5,044 nucleotides of DNA. Source: Phycisphaerales bacterium. Lineage in GTDB: Bacteria; Planctomycetota; Phycisphaerae; Phycisphaerales; SM1A02. The position numbers were made by a program, and so were the translations under genes. The stretch lies in the NCBI GenBank assembly GCA_007135295.1, contig SLJD01000314.1, positions 1-5,044 of the forward strand, written 5' to 3'. A model generated the notes under the pieces. The model had not been told where the DNA came from. It ran no database searches and worked only from the letters and a program-made list of their open reading frames with translations. Below, one piece after another: positions 1 through 5,044 of this stretch (position 1 is the stretch's first letter; each line of letters begins with the position of its first letter).

Positions 1-1
1 A

Positions 2-721
2 TCAGCCGAGTGGTGGGCCGATTCGGCCGAGTACCCCGTCACCGCCGAAATGTTCAAACGCCGGACGGGGCGGCTTGGCTTCGATCGTCGTGGCCGCAGC
101 CGGCTCGTGCTGCGCGAGTCGAAGCCCGGTACTGGTTGTGTCGCGCTCGGGCGGAAACAGCGCCGACTCGCCGCGCGACACCCGCTGCTGGCTGAACCGG
201 GCCGCCAGCCGCACGGCGAGCCACTTGGCGAGACTGGTGTGACCGTTGTAACGCTGAAGCGGAATCATGCCGGCAAACCGAGCGCCTCGCGCCGCATGCC
301 GCAGATCGACAAGCAGACGCCGAACCAGCAGCACCGCATCGGGCCGGCCGAGCCGACCCTCCACGCCCTGCACGAGCACCTGCTCATAGTGTTCGCTTAG
401 ATCCGCCCACGCGATGCCGACCTCATCAACGCATGCGACGGCATGCACCAGGTCGGCGAGATGTTCGACGCGATCGATACTCCGGCCGGCGTCGAGATCC
501 GTCAGATGCGTCAGCACGCGTTCAAACTCAATGCCGTACCGCGCAGCGACGGCCCCGGCCTCAGCGAAGAACCGGCGTCGCAGCCCGTCGATCGCCCCCG
601 GAGTCGCCTCGACGTCGCCGTCGGGACCATCGTACCCCGGCTCGCCAGTAAGCGTGGCGGCCGAACCGCCAAGGTCCTTCGCCCGGTATGCCCCCCTGCG
701 TCGCTTATCCACGTGGGTCAT
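2..721 (-). CDS. Sigma-70 region 2-like protein (no region 4 seen), function unknown
   Basis: The ORF is complete at 239 aa: ATG at 721-719, TGA at 4-2. A GGGAG at 736-732 lies 10 nt before the ATG and supports this start. Residues 1-45 are charged and Gly/Asp-rich and look disordered. Residues 88-180 look helical and resemble region 2 of sigma-70/ECF factors: an ACxxxxxxAW stretch near 96-105, an Arg/Leu-rich helix at 129-147, and LQRYNGHTSLAKWLAVRLAAR at about 155-175, which mirrors the 'L..Y.G..SL..WL..V...R' core-binding and -10-recognition helices. After residue 180 the tail is Pro/Ala-rich and I see no helix-turn-helix (region 4). It could be a degenerate or regulatory sigma-like protein, or a sigma gene truncated by a frameshift. 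The amidase gene lies 66 bp upstream on the same strand with no clear terminator between, so cotranscription is possible. The gene call is fairly sure; the family call is tentative and from motif memory only. Confidence 0.7.
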   Translation of the reverse strand: MTHVDKRRRGAYRAKDLGGSAATLTGEPGYDGPDGDVEATPGAIDGLRRRFFAEAGAVAARYGIEFERVLTHLTDLDAGRSIDRVEHLADLVHAVACVDEVGIAWADLSEHYEQVLVQGVEGRLGRPDAVLLVRRLLVDLRHAARGARFAGMIPLQRYNGHTSLAKWLAVRLAARFSQQRVSRGESALFPPERDTTSTGLRLAQHEPAAATTIEAKPPRPAFEHFGGDGVLGRIGPPLG

Positions 722-787
722 CGACTGTCTTCTCCCGCTTCGTCCGGTTGAGAACAGATCGCCGCCGGCAGCCGGTCGGCCGATCGA

Positions 788-1582
788 TCATGTCATCGGC
801 ACGTCGACCGGAAATGATCCAAGAAGTTCGCGATGAATGTCGCCGAGGCCGGGGAACTTCTCCCGCCAGTGCCGCAGATTGCTGAGATCGAGGTCGGCTT
901 CGAGCACCTGCGGGCGGTCGTCGGCCTCGGCGAGCACCTCGCCTTTCGGGTCGACGATCATCGAACCGCCGAGGTACGACAGGTGCGGGTCGTCGCCGAC
1001 GCGGTTGACCGCCACAACGTACGCCTGGTTCTCGATCGCCCGGGCGATGAGAAGGGCACGCCAGTGGGACTGCCGCGGCGACGGCCAGCTTGCGCCGATG
1101 GTGAACACTTCCGCCCCGTTGAGCACCGCCAGCCGCCACAACTCCGGGAACCGCAGGTCGTAGCAGATCATCGGGCTGACGGCGGCGTCCGGGCACCGCT
1201 CGACGACCAGCCGCTCGCCGCCGGTGAAATGCTCGATCTCCCGGCCGAAACTGAAGGGGTGAACCTTGCGGTAGACCGTGCGGCACTCGCCGTCCGGGCC
1301 GTAGATCGCGGCGCAGTTCCGGCCCCGGCCGTCGGAGCCGCGCTCCGCATAGCCGGGCTGCAGCCAGATGCGGTACCGGCGGGCGAGGTCCGAGGCCCAC
1401 TGTTGCGTCTGCTCGTCGACAATCGTGTCAAGGTTGAAGCTGAAGCCGGTGTCGCCGAGTTCCGGCAGGAGGACGAAACTGCCCGGCGGGACGTCGGCTT
1501 CTTCGAGCATGGATTCAACGCGGCGGTGGTTGGCGGCCTTGTCTTCCCAAGCGATGTCGTACTGGAGGGCGAGCACATGCAT
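788..1582 (-). CDS. Carbon-nitrogen hydrolase, omega-amidase (YafV/Nit2) type
   Basis: This 264-aa protein is full length for the family (E. coli YafV is about 256 aa). The nitrilase triad is intact: Glu41 in LLPELGDTGF, Lys106 in YRKVHPFSFG, and the nucleophile Cys140 in MICYDLRFPELWR. The LRFPELWR stretch after the Cys and the HFTGG segment (118-122) match the omega-amidase branch, which hydrolyses alpha-ketoglutaramate or alpha-ketosuccinamate to the keto acid and ammonia in the cytoplasm. In the family this clears the product of glutamine transaminases, often linked to methionine salvage; no salvage gene is visible here. The start MHVLALQYD was chosen because family members begin right at this first beta strand. 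The frame stays open upstream to an ATG at 1939, but that extension would read through the tRNA-His gene. No Shine-Dalgarno precedes the ATG. The exact substrate is not provable from sequence; a general short-chain amidase is the alternative. Confidence 0.93.
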   Translation of the reverse strand: MHVLALQYDIAWEDKAANHRRVESMLEEADVPPGSFVLLPELGDTGFSFNLDTIVDEQTQQWASDLARRYRIWLQPGYAERGSDGRGRNCAAIYGPDGECRTVYRKVHPFSFGREIEHFTGGERLVVERCPDAAVSPMICYDLRFPELWRLAVLNGAEVFTIGASWPSPRQSHWRALLIARAIENQAYVVAVNRVGDDPHLSYLGGSMIVDPKGEVLAEADDRPQVLEADLDLSNLRHWREKFPGLGDIHRELLGSFPVDVPMT

Positions 1583-1589
1583 ACGCCGT

Positions 1590-1619
1590 AGTGTACGGCC
1601 CGGCGACTCCGGCTCACAA
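1590..1619 (-). promoter_or_regulatory. Possible promoter giving a leaderless amidase mRNA
   Basis: On the minus strand TTGTGA (1619-1614, 4 of 6 to TTGACA) lies 18 bp before TACACT (1595-1590, 4 of 6 to TATAAT). Only 7 nt separate the -10 from the amidase ATG (1582), so transcription would begin at or next to the start codon. This agrees with the lack of a Shine-Dalgarno there. The match is modest and could be chance. Readthrough from the tRNA-His promoter is the alternative. Confidence 0.3.
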
Positions 1620-1740
1620 CGCGAACCAACGGCCGCGGGCGGCGGGACACACTGCAGTTCTCTGATATGTTGCCGGGACCTCTTGGCGCGGCACACGGTG
1701 GTGGCGCCTCCCCGAAATAAGCAGGAAATGAAGAAAAAAG

Positions 1741-1814
1741 GGCGACCGACGGGACTCGAACCCGCGACGTCCTGGACCACAACCAGGTGCTCTACCGACT
1801 GAGCTACGGTCGCC
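1741..1814 (-). tRNA. tRNA-His (anticodon GTG)
   Basis: The minus strand folds into a full cloverleaf of 74 nt without CCA. It has a 7-bp acceptor stem (GCGACCG/CGGTCGC), D stem GCTC/GAGC, anticodon stem CCTGG/CCAGG with loop TTGTGGT, a 5-nt variable loop, and T stem GCGGG/CCCGT with loop TTCGAGT. Anticodon GTG reads CAC and CAU (histidine). The extra G-1 (1814) opposite C73 (1741) is the hallmark identity pair for histidyl-tRNA synthetase and is encoded here, as usual in bacteria. The 3' CCA is not encoded: C73 is followed by C and then a T6 run (1739-1734), so CCA must be added by the nucleotidyltransferase. The T-run directly after the acceptor stem may help end transcription, but I see no separate terminator hairpin. 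Confidence 0.97.
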
Positions 1815-1832
1815 ATCCGGCGTAAGGAAGAG

Positions 1833-1861
1833 ACTGTACCCCCCCTTTGAAGACCGGTCAA
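1833..1861 (-). promoter_or_regulatory. Sigma-70-type promoter of tRNA-His
   Basis: On the minus strand TTGACC (1861-1856, 5 of 6 to the -35 consensus) is followed after exactly 17 bp by TACAGT (1838-1833, 4 of 6 to the -10 consensus). The predicted start near 1826 gives a 5' leader of about 12 nt before the tRNA, as expected for a tRNA gene trimmed by RNase P. The spacer contains a G7 run. The position, spacing and -35 quality make this the best promoter in the window. Confidence 0.65.
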
Positions 1862-1950
1862 TTCAGGCGGTGACGGCCACGCGATACCGGCCAGCAGCAG
1901 CCAACGCACGCTCACTGCCCGGGCCATGGCGGGTGACAACCGTTCCGCGA

Positions 1951-1992
1951 GAATGCATATTCAGCCGAAACAGCCGGGAATATGCAGCATTC
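1951..1992. repeat. Inverted repeat (possible operator or hairpin)
   Basis: TGCATATTC (1954-1962) and GAATATGCA (1978-1986) form a perfect 9-bp inverted repeat around a 15-nt spacer. An alternative, longer pairing adds outer arms GAATGC (1951-1956) and GCATTC (1987-1992) at the cost of a 3-nt bulge, giving 12 bp. The spacer itself has two AGCCG copies. No T-run follows on either strand, so it is not an intrinsic terminator. An operator for a dimeric regulator or an RNA hairpin is possible. The repeat is seen directly; the role is inferred. Confidence 0.5.
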
Positions 1993-2099
1993 AGCGGCGA
2001 TCTGGCCTTAATCTGGTCGTTCTCACGGGGCGATGACGCTCCAATCCCGAAAAAGCTGCGTTTGCCAGTCGATGGGTGGTCTGGGTTTGTGATGTTTTG

Positions 2100-2105
2100 T
2101 ACAAT
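2100..2105 (+). promoter_or_regulatory. Possible -10 element for pckA
   Basis: TACAAT (5 of 6 to TATAAT) sits in an AT-rich patch inside the palindrome TTGTACAA (2097-2104). The hexamer 17 bp upstream (2077-2082, TGGTCT) matches the -35 consensus at only 3 positions, so an activator or another sigma factor would be needed. If used, transcription would start near 2112 and give a leader of about 120 nt before pckA. Confidence 0.3.
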
Positions 2106-2145
2106 GCGGTGAACGCTCCGGGGCACGCCAATCCGATCGCATGCG

Positions 2146-2184
2146 AATCCGCCGACGTGTATGCGTCTGCGGCGTGGATTTTTT
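2146..2184 (+). promoter_or_regulatory. Terminator-like hairpin in the pckA leader (possible attenuator)
   Basis: AATCC-GCCG-ACG (2146-2157) can pair with CGT-CGGC-GGATT (2164-2180) with right-arm bulges CTG (2167-2169) and GT (2174-2175) around a 6-nt loop. The right arm runs straight into a T-run ending at 2184, followed by ATTGTT. This is a stem plus U-tract arrangement about 50 nt before the pckA ATG with no plus-strand gene upstream to terminate. It may be a leader attenuator, or a chance fold because the stem has two bulges. Confidence 0.3.
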
Positions 2185-2189
2185 ATTGT

Positions 2190-2211
2190 TCTGTCCCCCG
2201 TCTGTCCCCCG
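2190..2211 (+). repeat. 11-bp tandem repeat, two copies
   Basis: TCTGTCCCCCG is repeated exactly twice, back to back, 23 nt before the pckA start codon. The plus strand is pyrimidine-rich here. It lies where a ribosome or a leader-binding protein would contact the mRNA. It may equally be slippage of a C-rich tract. Confidence 0.6.
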
Positions 2212-2234
2212 CCTGACCCTGACGAAGACGACCC

Positions 2235-3821
2235 ATGACCACCGCCACCCCATCGTCGAAGGTACTTGAATTCAACAACACCACCGTTCGCCGCAACCTG
2301 CCGACCGCGGAGCTGATTGAACTCGCTGTCCTGCGTGGCGAAGGCCGCCTGGCGAGCAACGGCGCATTGAACGTGGACACCGGCGCCCGCACCGGCCGCA
2401 GCCCGGCGGACAAGTTCCTCGAGGACACCCCGGCCATTCACGACACCATCGACTGGGGGAAGGTCAACCAACCGATCAGCGCCGAGAACTTCGCCCGACT
2501 CGAATCGCTGGCCTGCGAGTACCTCGACCGCCGCGAAGAACTCTTCCGCTTCGACGGCTACGCCGGCGCGGATCCGGATTATCGCCTGAAGGTCTCCGTC
2601 ATCACCGAAGAGGCCTGGCACTGCCTGTTCGCCAAGACGCTGTTCATCAATGCCGAACGCGAGGCGCTCGACGGCTTCGAGCAGGACTGGACGGTCATCA
2701 ACGCCTGCAATCTTCGGATCAAGGATTACGAGTCGTACGGCCTGAAGAGCGACCTCGCCGTCATCCAGTCGCTCGAACAGCGCAAGGTCATCATCATCGG
2801 CACGCGGTACGCCGGCGAGATGAAGAAGTCCATCTTCTACGCGATGAACTACGACCTGCCGGACATGGGTGTTTTCCCGATGCACTGCTCGGCGAACGTC
2901 GCGAAGGATGACGACACGAACGTCGCGCTGTTCTTCGGGCTTTCCGGCACGGGCAAGACGACGCTTTCCGCTGATCCGAACCGGGCGCTGATCGGCGACG
3001 ATGAGCACGGGTGGTCGGACTCCGGCGTGTTCAATGTCGAAGGCGGCTGCTACGCCAAGTGCATCGGCCTGACCGCGGAGACGGAACCGCAGATCTACAA
3101 CGCGATCCGCTTCGGCTCGGTCCTGGAAAACGTCGTGCTTGACGACGCCACCCGCGAGCCGGATTACGACGACGGAGCAAAAACCGAAAACACGCGCGTG
3201 ACCTATCCGGTCTCCTTCATCGACGACGCGCGGATTCCGTCGGTCGGCAACCATCCGAAGAACGTGCTGTTCCTCACGGCGGACGCGTTCGGCGTGCTGC
3301 CGCCGGTCGCCAAGCTCACGCCGGCACAGGCGATGTACTACTTCATCAACGGCTACACGTCGAAGCTCGCCGGCACCGAAGCCGGCGTGACCGAGCCGCA
3401 GCCGAGTTTCAGCCCCTGCTTCGGCGGCCCGTTCCTGCCCCGGCCGCCGATGGTCTACGCCCGCATGCTCGCCGACCAGATCAAGAAGCACCATTCCGAC
3501 GTCTGGCTTCTCAACACCGGTTGGACCGGCGGACCGTACGGCGAAGGCAGCCGCTTCAAGCTCAAGTACACCCGGGCGTTCGTCACGGCGATTCTGGACG
3601 GCTCGCTGCGTGAGGTGGAATTCGAAACCGAGCCGTTCTTCGGCCTGCACATCCCGGTCGAGGTACACAACGTGCCGCGCGATGTGCTCAACCCGAGAAA
3701 CACGTGGAAGAATCCCGAGGCGTACGACGAGAAGGCCCGCGACCTCGCCCGGCGGTTCCGCGAGAACGATTCCAAGTACGACGTCGACGACGCCGTCCGC
3801 CAGGCCGGCCCCAAGGTATAA
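2235..3821 (+). CDS. pckA: Phosphoenolpyruvate carboxykinase (ATP)
   Basis: The 528-aa cytoplasmic enzyme converts oxaloacetate and ATP to PEP, CO2 and ADP, the entry step of gluconeogenesis. Length is close to E. coli PckA (540 aa). Visible motifs in order: substrate Arg55 in TGARTGRSP; RYAGEMKKS (191-199) with Tyr192 and Lys198; metal-ligand His217 in MHCSAN; P-loop GLSGTGKTT (235-243) with Lys241; kinase-2 metal site LIGDDEHGW (252-260) with Asp255/Asp256; Arg321 in ENTRVTYP; and the C-terminal LNTGWTGGPYGEGSR (426-440). All residues known to be essential in the family are present. The ATP-dependent (not GTP) type is clear from this motif set. The start is firm: an in-frame TGA at 2220-2222 lies just 12 nt before the ATG. 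Only a weak GAAG (2224-2227) serves as ribosome site. It stands alone, diverging from tRNA-His, and ends in its own terminator. Confidence 0.98.
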   Translation: MTTATPSSKVLEFNNTTVRRNLPTAELIELAVLRGEGRLASNGALNVDTGARTGRSPADKFLEDTPAIHDTIDWGKVNQPISAENFARLESLACEYLDRREELFRFDGYAGADPDYRLKVSVITEEAWHCLFAKTLFINAEREALDGFEQDWTVINACNLRIKDYESYGLKSDLAVIQSLEQRKVIIIGTRYAGEMKKSIFYAMNYDLPDMGVFPMHCSANVAKDDDTNVALFFGLSGTGKTTLSADPNRALIGDDEHGWSDSGVFNVEGGCYAKCIGLTAETEPQIYNAIRFGSVLENVVLDDATREPDYDDGAKTENTRVTYPVSFIDDARIPSVGNHPKNVLFLTADAFGVLPPVAKLTPAQAMYYFINGYTSKLAGTEAGVTEPQPSFSPCFGGPFLPRPPMVYARMLADQIKKHHSDVWLLNTGWTGGPYGEGSRFKLKYTRAFVTAILDGSLREVEFETEPFFGLHIPVEVHNVPRDVLNPRNTWKNPEAYDEKARDLARRFRENDSKYDVDDAVRQAGPKV

Positions 3822-3875
3822 GCCGCGGAGCGAACCGCCGGTTCACCGGTCAATCAACCGACCATCACCACGCAC

Positions 3876-3906
3876 CACGCCCCGCCATCGCGCGGGGCGT
3901 GTTTTT
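3876..3906 (+). terminator. Intrinsic terminator of pckA
   Basis: CACGCCCCGC (3876-3885) and GCGGGGCGTG (3892-3901) form a perfect 10-bp GC-rich stem with a 6-nt loop, followed at once by TTTTT (3902-3906). It lies 54 nt after the pckA stop. Read from the other strand it lacks a T-run, so it serves pckA well but is a poor terminator for the convergent gene ending at 3948. A smaller GAACC-GCC-GGTTC hairpin (3832-3844) lies just after the stop codon. Confidence 0.93.
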
Positions 3907-3947
3907 GGTTCGGCGCGAGGCGCTGCACGTTCCCTGTCGACGGTCGA

Positions 3948-5044
3948 TCAGTCCGGGTCGAGGTGATCCAGCATCGGATCGAGCTCATTTCGAACGCTGC
4001 TGCGAATGTCGTTGGACGCGTCGGCGTCGTCGAGCAGTTCGAGGATTTCCAGCGCGTACGCGGCAGCGAGCTGGCGACGATTCTCTTTCAGATCATCGAG
4101 TCTTTCAGCATGCTCCTCCCGGTCGGCCCGATGATTCGCGACCCTGCTCTCGAACGCCTCCCGCTCTTCCATGACCGTCCGCATCAGACGCTCATGAACG
4201 GCATCCGCCGCCCCGGCGTAGGTGGTGCGAAGCTCGACCAGATCGTCGCGGACCTGCTCCGGAAGCTCTTTGTCTTCGTCCACAAGCTCATCAATGATCG
4301 GCCGCAGATCGTACGGATCGGGAAAGTGATCCGGAAAGGCCGTCACCCAGTACCGCATGCGAACGCGTTCCGCATCCTCGTTGCTCAGGGAATCCGCAAG
4401 CACCTCCATGTACCGCTCGTTGATGCGGACGATCCGCTGCTGGTGCCTGACGCGGTGCTGACGATGAATCTGTTCGCGGGTCTGCTGGTACATTCTTCCG
4501 GCCCGGGCTGCTTCTGCGCTTCCCGGAGCGTATCGCTCATTGTGCTCATCGAACATGGCTTCCGCCCGGAGACGGGCAAGGTCTCCCATGCTGTCAAGAT
4601 GGCCGCGCAGCCACCGTCGGGCCGCCCGGGCGATCTCCACTTCGTATGCCCGTTGAAGCTGTTTGTCCGGCCACTGCAACTCAATCGCTTCGAGCAGTTT
4701 CGAAAGATGGACGCTGCGACAACCCGGTAGACCGGCGAGGCGACTCCGGTACCGGCTCCACTGTCGCTGCAACTGCCACCGCTCGATACGCCGCAGCAGC
4801 ACGTCATCATCTTCAGCAATTTCCATCAGGCAGTGGAAGAGTCGCCGCTCAGCCCCGGACAGATCGTCGAAGATCTCCCCCATCAACTCCGCCTGAACGC
4901 CCACAAGACCGGCCTGCTCCCGGTTAAACGGCTGCCCCGCCGTTGCGAGCGTTGAAGAGATTTCGTAGGCCTCGGGATAGGCCTCCTCGACCAGTTCATT
5001 GATGCGCGAGGCGTATCGTTCCCAGCAAAGCTTGAGAAGATCAA
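3948..5044 (-). CDS. Unknown charged, helix-rich protein (5' end outside window)
   Basis: The reading frame is open from the right edge (first full codon at 5042) to a TGA at 3950-3948, giving at least 364 aa. A GTG at 4904 could be taken as a start, but the 46 codons before it continue the same style (for example WERYASRINELVEEAYPEAY), so the true start lies beyond the edge. I do not recognise the family. Composition is Glu/Arg/Leu/Ala-rich and almost wholly alpha-helical, with no membrane segment in the visible part. Likely coiled-coil stretches are at visible residues 178-216 (Gln/Arg/His-rich) and 261-331. Between them LSNEDAERVRMRYWVTAFPD (219-238) recalls the LTxxQ-type helices of Spy/CpxP-like periplasmic proteins, a weak likeness. 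An INELVEE-type motif recurs as IDELVDE (250-256). A signal peptide, if any, would be off the window. The C-terminus is complete. It converges on pckA, with 126 bp between the stops. Confidence 0.85.
   Translation of the reverse strand, partial: DLLKLCWERYASRINELVEEAYPEAYEISSTLATAGQPFNREQAGLVGVQAELMGEIFDDLSGAERRLFHCLMEIAEDDDVLLRRIERWQLQRQWSRYRSRLAGLPGCRSVHLSKLLEAIELQWPDKQLQRAYEVEIARAARRWLRGHLDSMGDLARLRAEAMFDEHNERYAPGSAEAARAGRMYQQTREQIHRQHRVRHQQRIVRINERYMEVLADSLSNEDAERVRMRYWVTAFPDHFPDPYDLRPIIDELVDEDKELPEQVRDDLVELRTTYAGAADAVHERLMRTVMEEREAFESRVANHRADREEHAERLDDLKENRRQLAAAYALEILELLDDADASNDIRSSVRNELDPMLDHLDPD

Larger units (their letters stand above)
1815..2234. other. Gene-free divergent regulatory region between tRNA-His and pckA
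   Basis: These 420 bp hold no convincing gene. An 80-codon plus-strand ORF at 1870-2112 has no ribosome site and no recognisable motif. The region carries the tRNA-His promoter at its left end, a long inverted repeat (1951-1992), a possible pckA promoter (2100-2105), a TCGCATGCGA palindrome (2137-2146) flanked by two AATCCG copies (2130-2135, 2146-2151), a hairpin with a T-run (2146-2184) and an 11-bp tandem repeat (2190-2211). Parts of it (about 2080-2110 and 2176-2190) are clearly richer in A and T than the flanking genes, as expected for a control region. Confidence 0.6.

Noticed and set aside
833..1591. 252-codon plus-strand ORF opposite the amidase
   Set aside because: It is an antisense shadow of a well-supported gene with an intact catalytic triad, and has no motif of its own.
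1583..1939. N-terminal extension of the amidase to an ATG at 1939
   Set aside because: The extra 119 codons would translate through the tRNA-His gene and its promoter, and the family begins at the MHVLALQYD strand. The open frame is a by-product of high GC.
1870..2112. 80-codon plus-strand ORF in the divergent region
   Set aside because: It has no ribosome site or domain, its composition looks random, and it overlaps the dyad and the likely pckA promoter.
1863..3668. 601-codon minus-strand ORF opposite pckA
   Set aside because: It mirrors the pckA codons on the other strand, shows the Asp/Arg/Val bias of an antisense shadow and has no recognisable domain. pckA is certain on the plus strand.
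3963..4730. 255-codon plus-strand ORF opposite the unknown helical gene
   Set aside because: The minus-strand frame is longer, open to the window edge and has a coherent helical protein composition. The plus frame has no motif and begins inside the other gene's 3' end after a strong terminator, without a promoter.
4904..4906. GTG as the start of the unknown minus-strand gene
   Set aside because: The frame is open for 46 more codons to the edge with protein-like sequence of the same character, so this is an internal valine.
1..5044. CRISPR array, insertion sequence, phage or toxin-antitoxin system
   Set aside because: I found no regularly spaced repeats, transposase motifs, terminal inverted repeats or small paired genes. 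The tRNA shows no 3' duplication marking an integration site within the window.

Overview
The window is high-GC bacterial chromosome with ordinary housekeeping content and no mobile element, CRISPR array or phage gene. The mix suggests a planctomycete or a relative: high GC, weak or absent Shine-Dalgarno sites, a tRNA without an encoded CCA, a diverged sigma-like protein, and a long, charged, helical protein of unknown family. This placement is an inference from style. No marker gene fixes the phylum.

Layout, left to right. Minus strand 2-721 encodes a 239-aa protein with a stretch like sigma-70 region 2 but no visible region 4. Minus strand 788-1582 encodes a complete 264-aa nitrilase-superfamily amidase of the omega-amidase (YafV/Nit2) type with an intact Glu-Lys-Cys triad. 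These two genes are 66 bp apart and may be cotranscribed. Minus strand 1741-1814 is a tRNA-His (GTG anticodon, encoded G-1) with a good sigma-70-type promoter just upstream. A 420-bp gene-free stretch (1815-2234) separates it from the divergent pckA. That stretch holds the tRNA promoter, a long dyad, a possible pckA promoter, a terminator-like hairpin with a T-run, and an 11-bp tandem repeat.

Plus strand 2235-3821 is pckA, ATP-dependent PEP carboxykinase, complete with all key catalytic motifs and followed by a textbook intrinsic terminator (3876-3906). Minus strand 3948 to the right edge is a convergent gene of unknown function. It stays open through the edge, so its true start lies outside the window.

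Functionally, pckA links oxaloacetate to PEP (gluconeogenesis or anaplerosis). The amidase probably clears alpha-keto-acid amides formed in sulfur-amino-acid or glutamine-transaminase metabolism. I see no pathway joining all the genes. The points most worth a second look are the possible attenuator in the pckA leader, the sigma-region-2-only protein, the dyad at 1951-1992, a possible leaderless start for the amidase gene, and the unknown helical protein.
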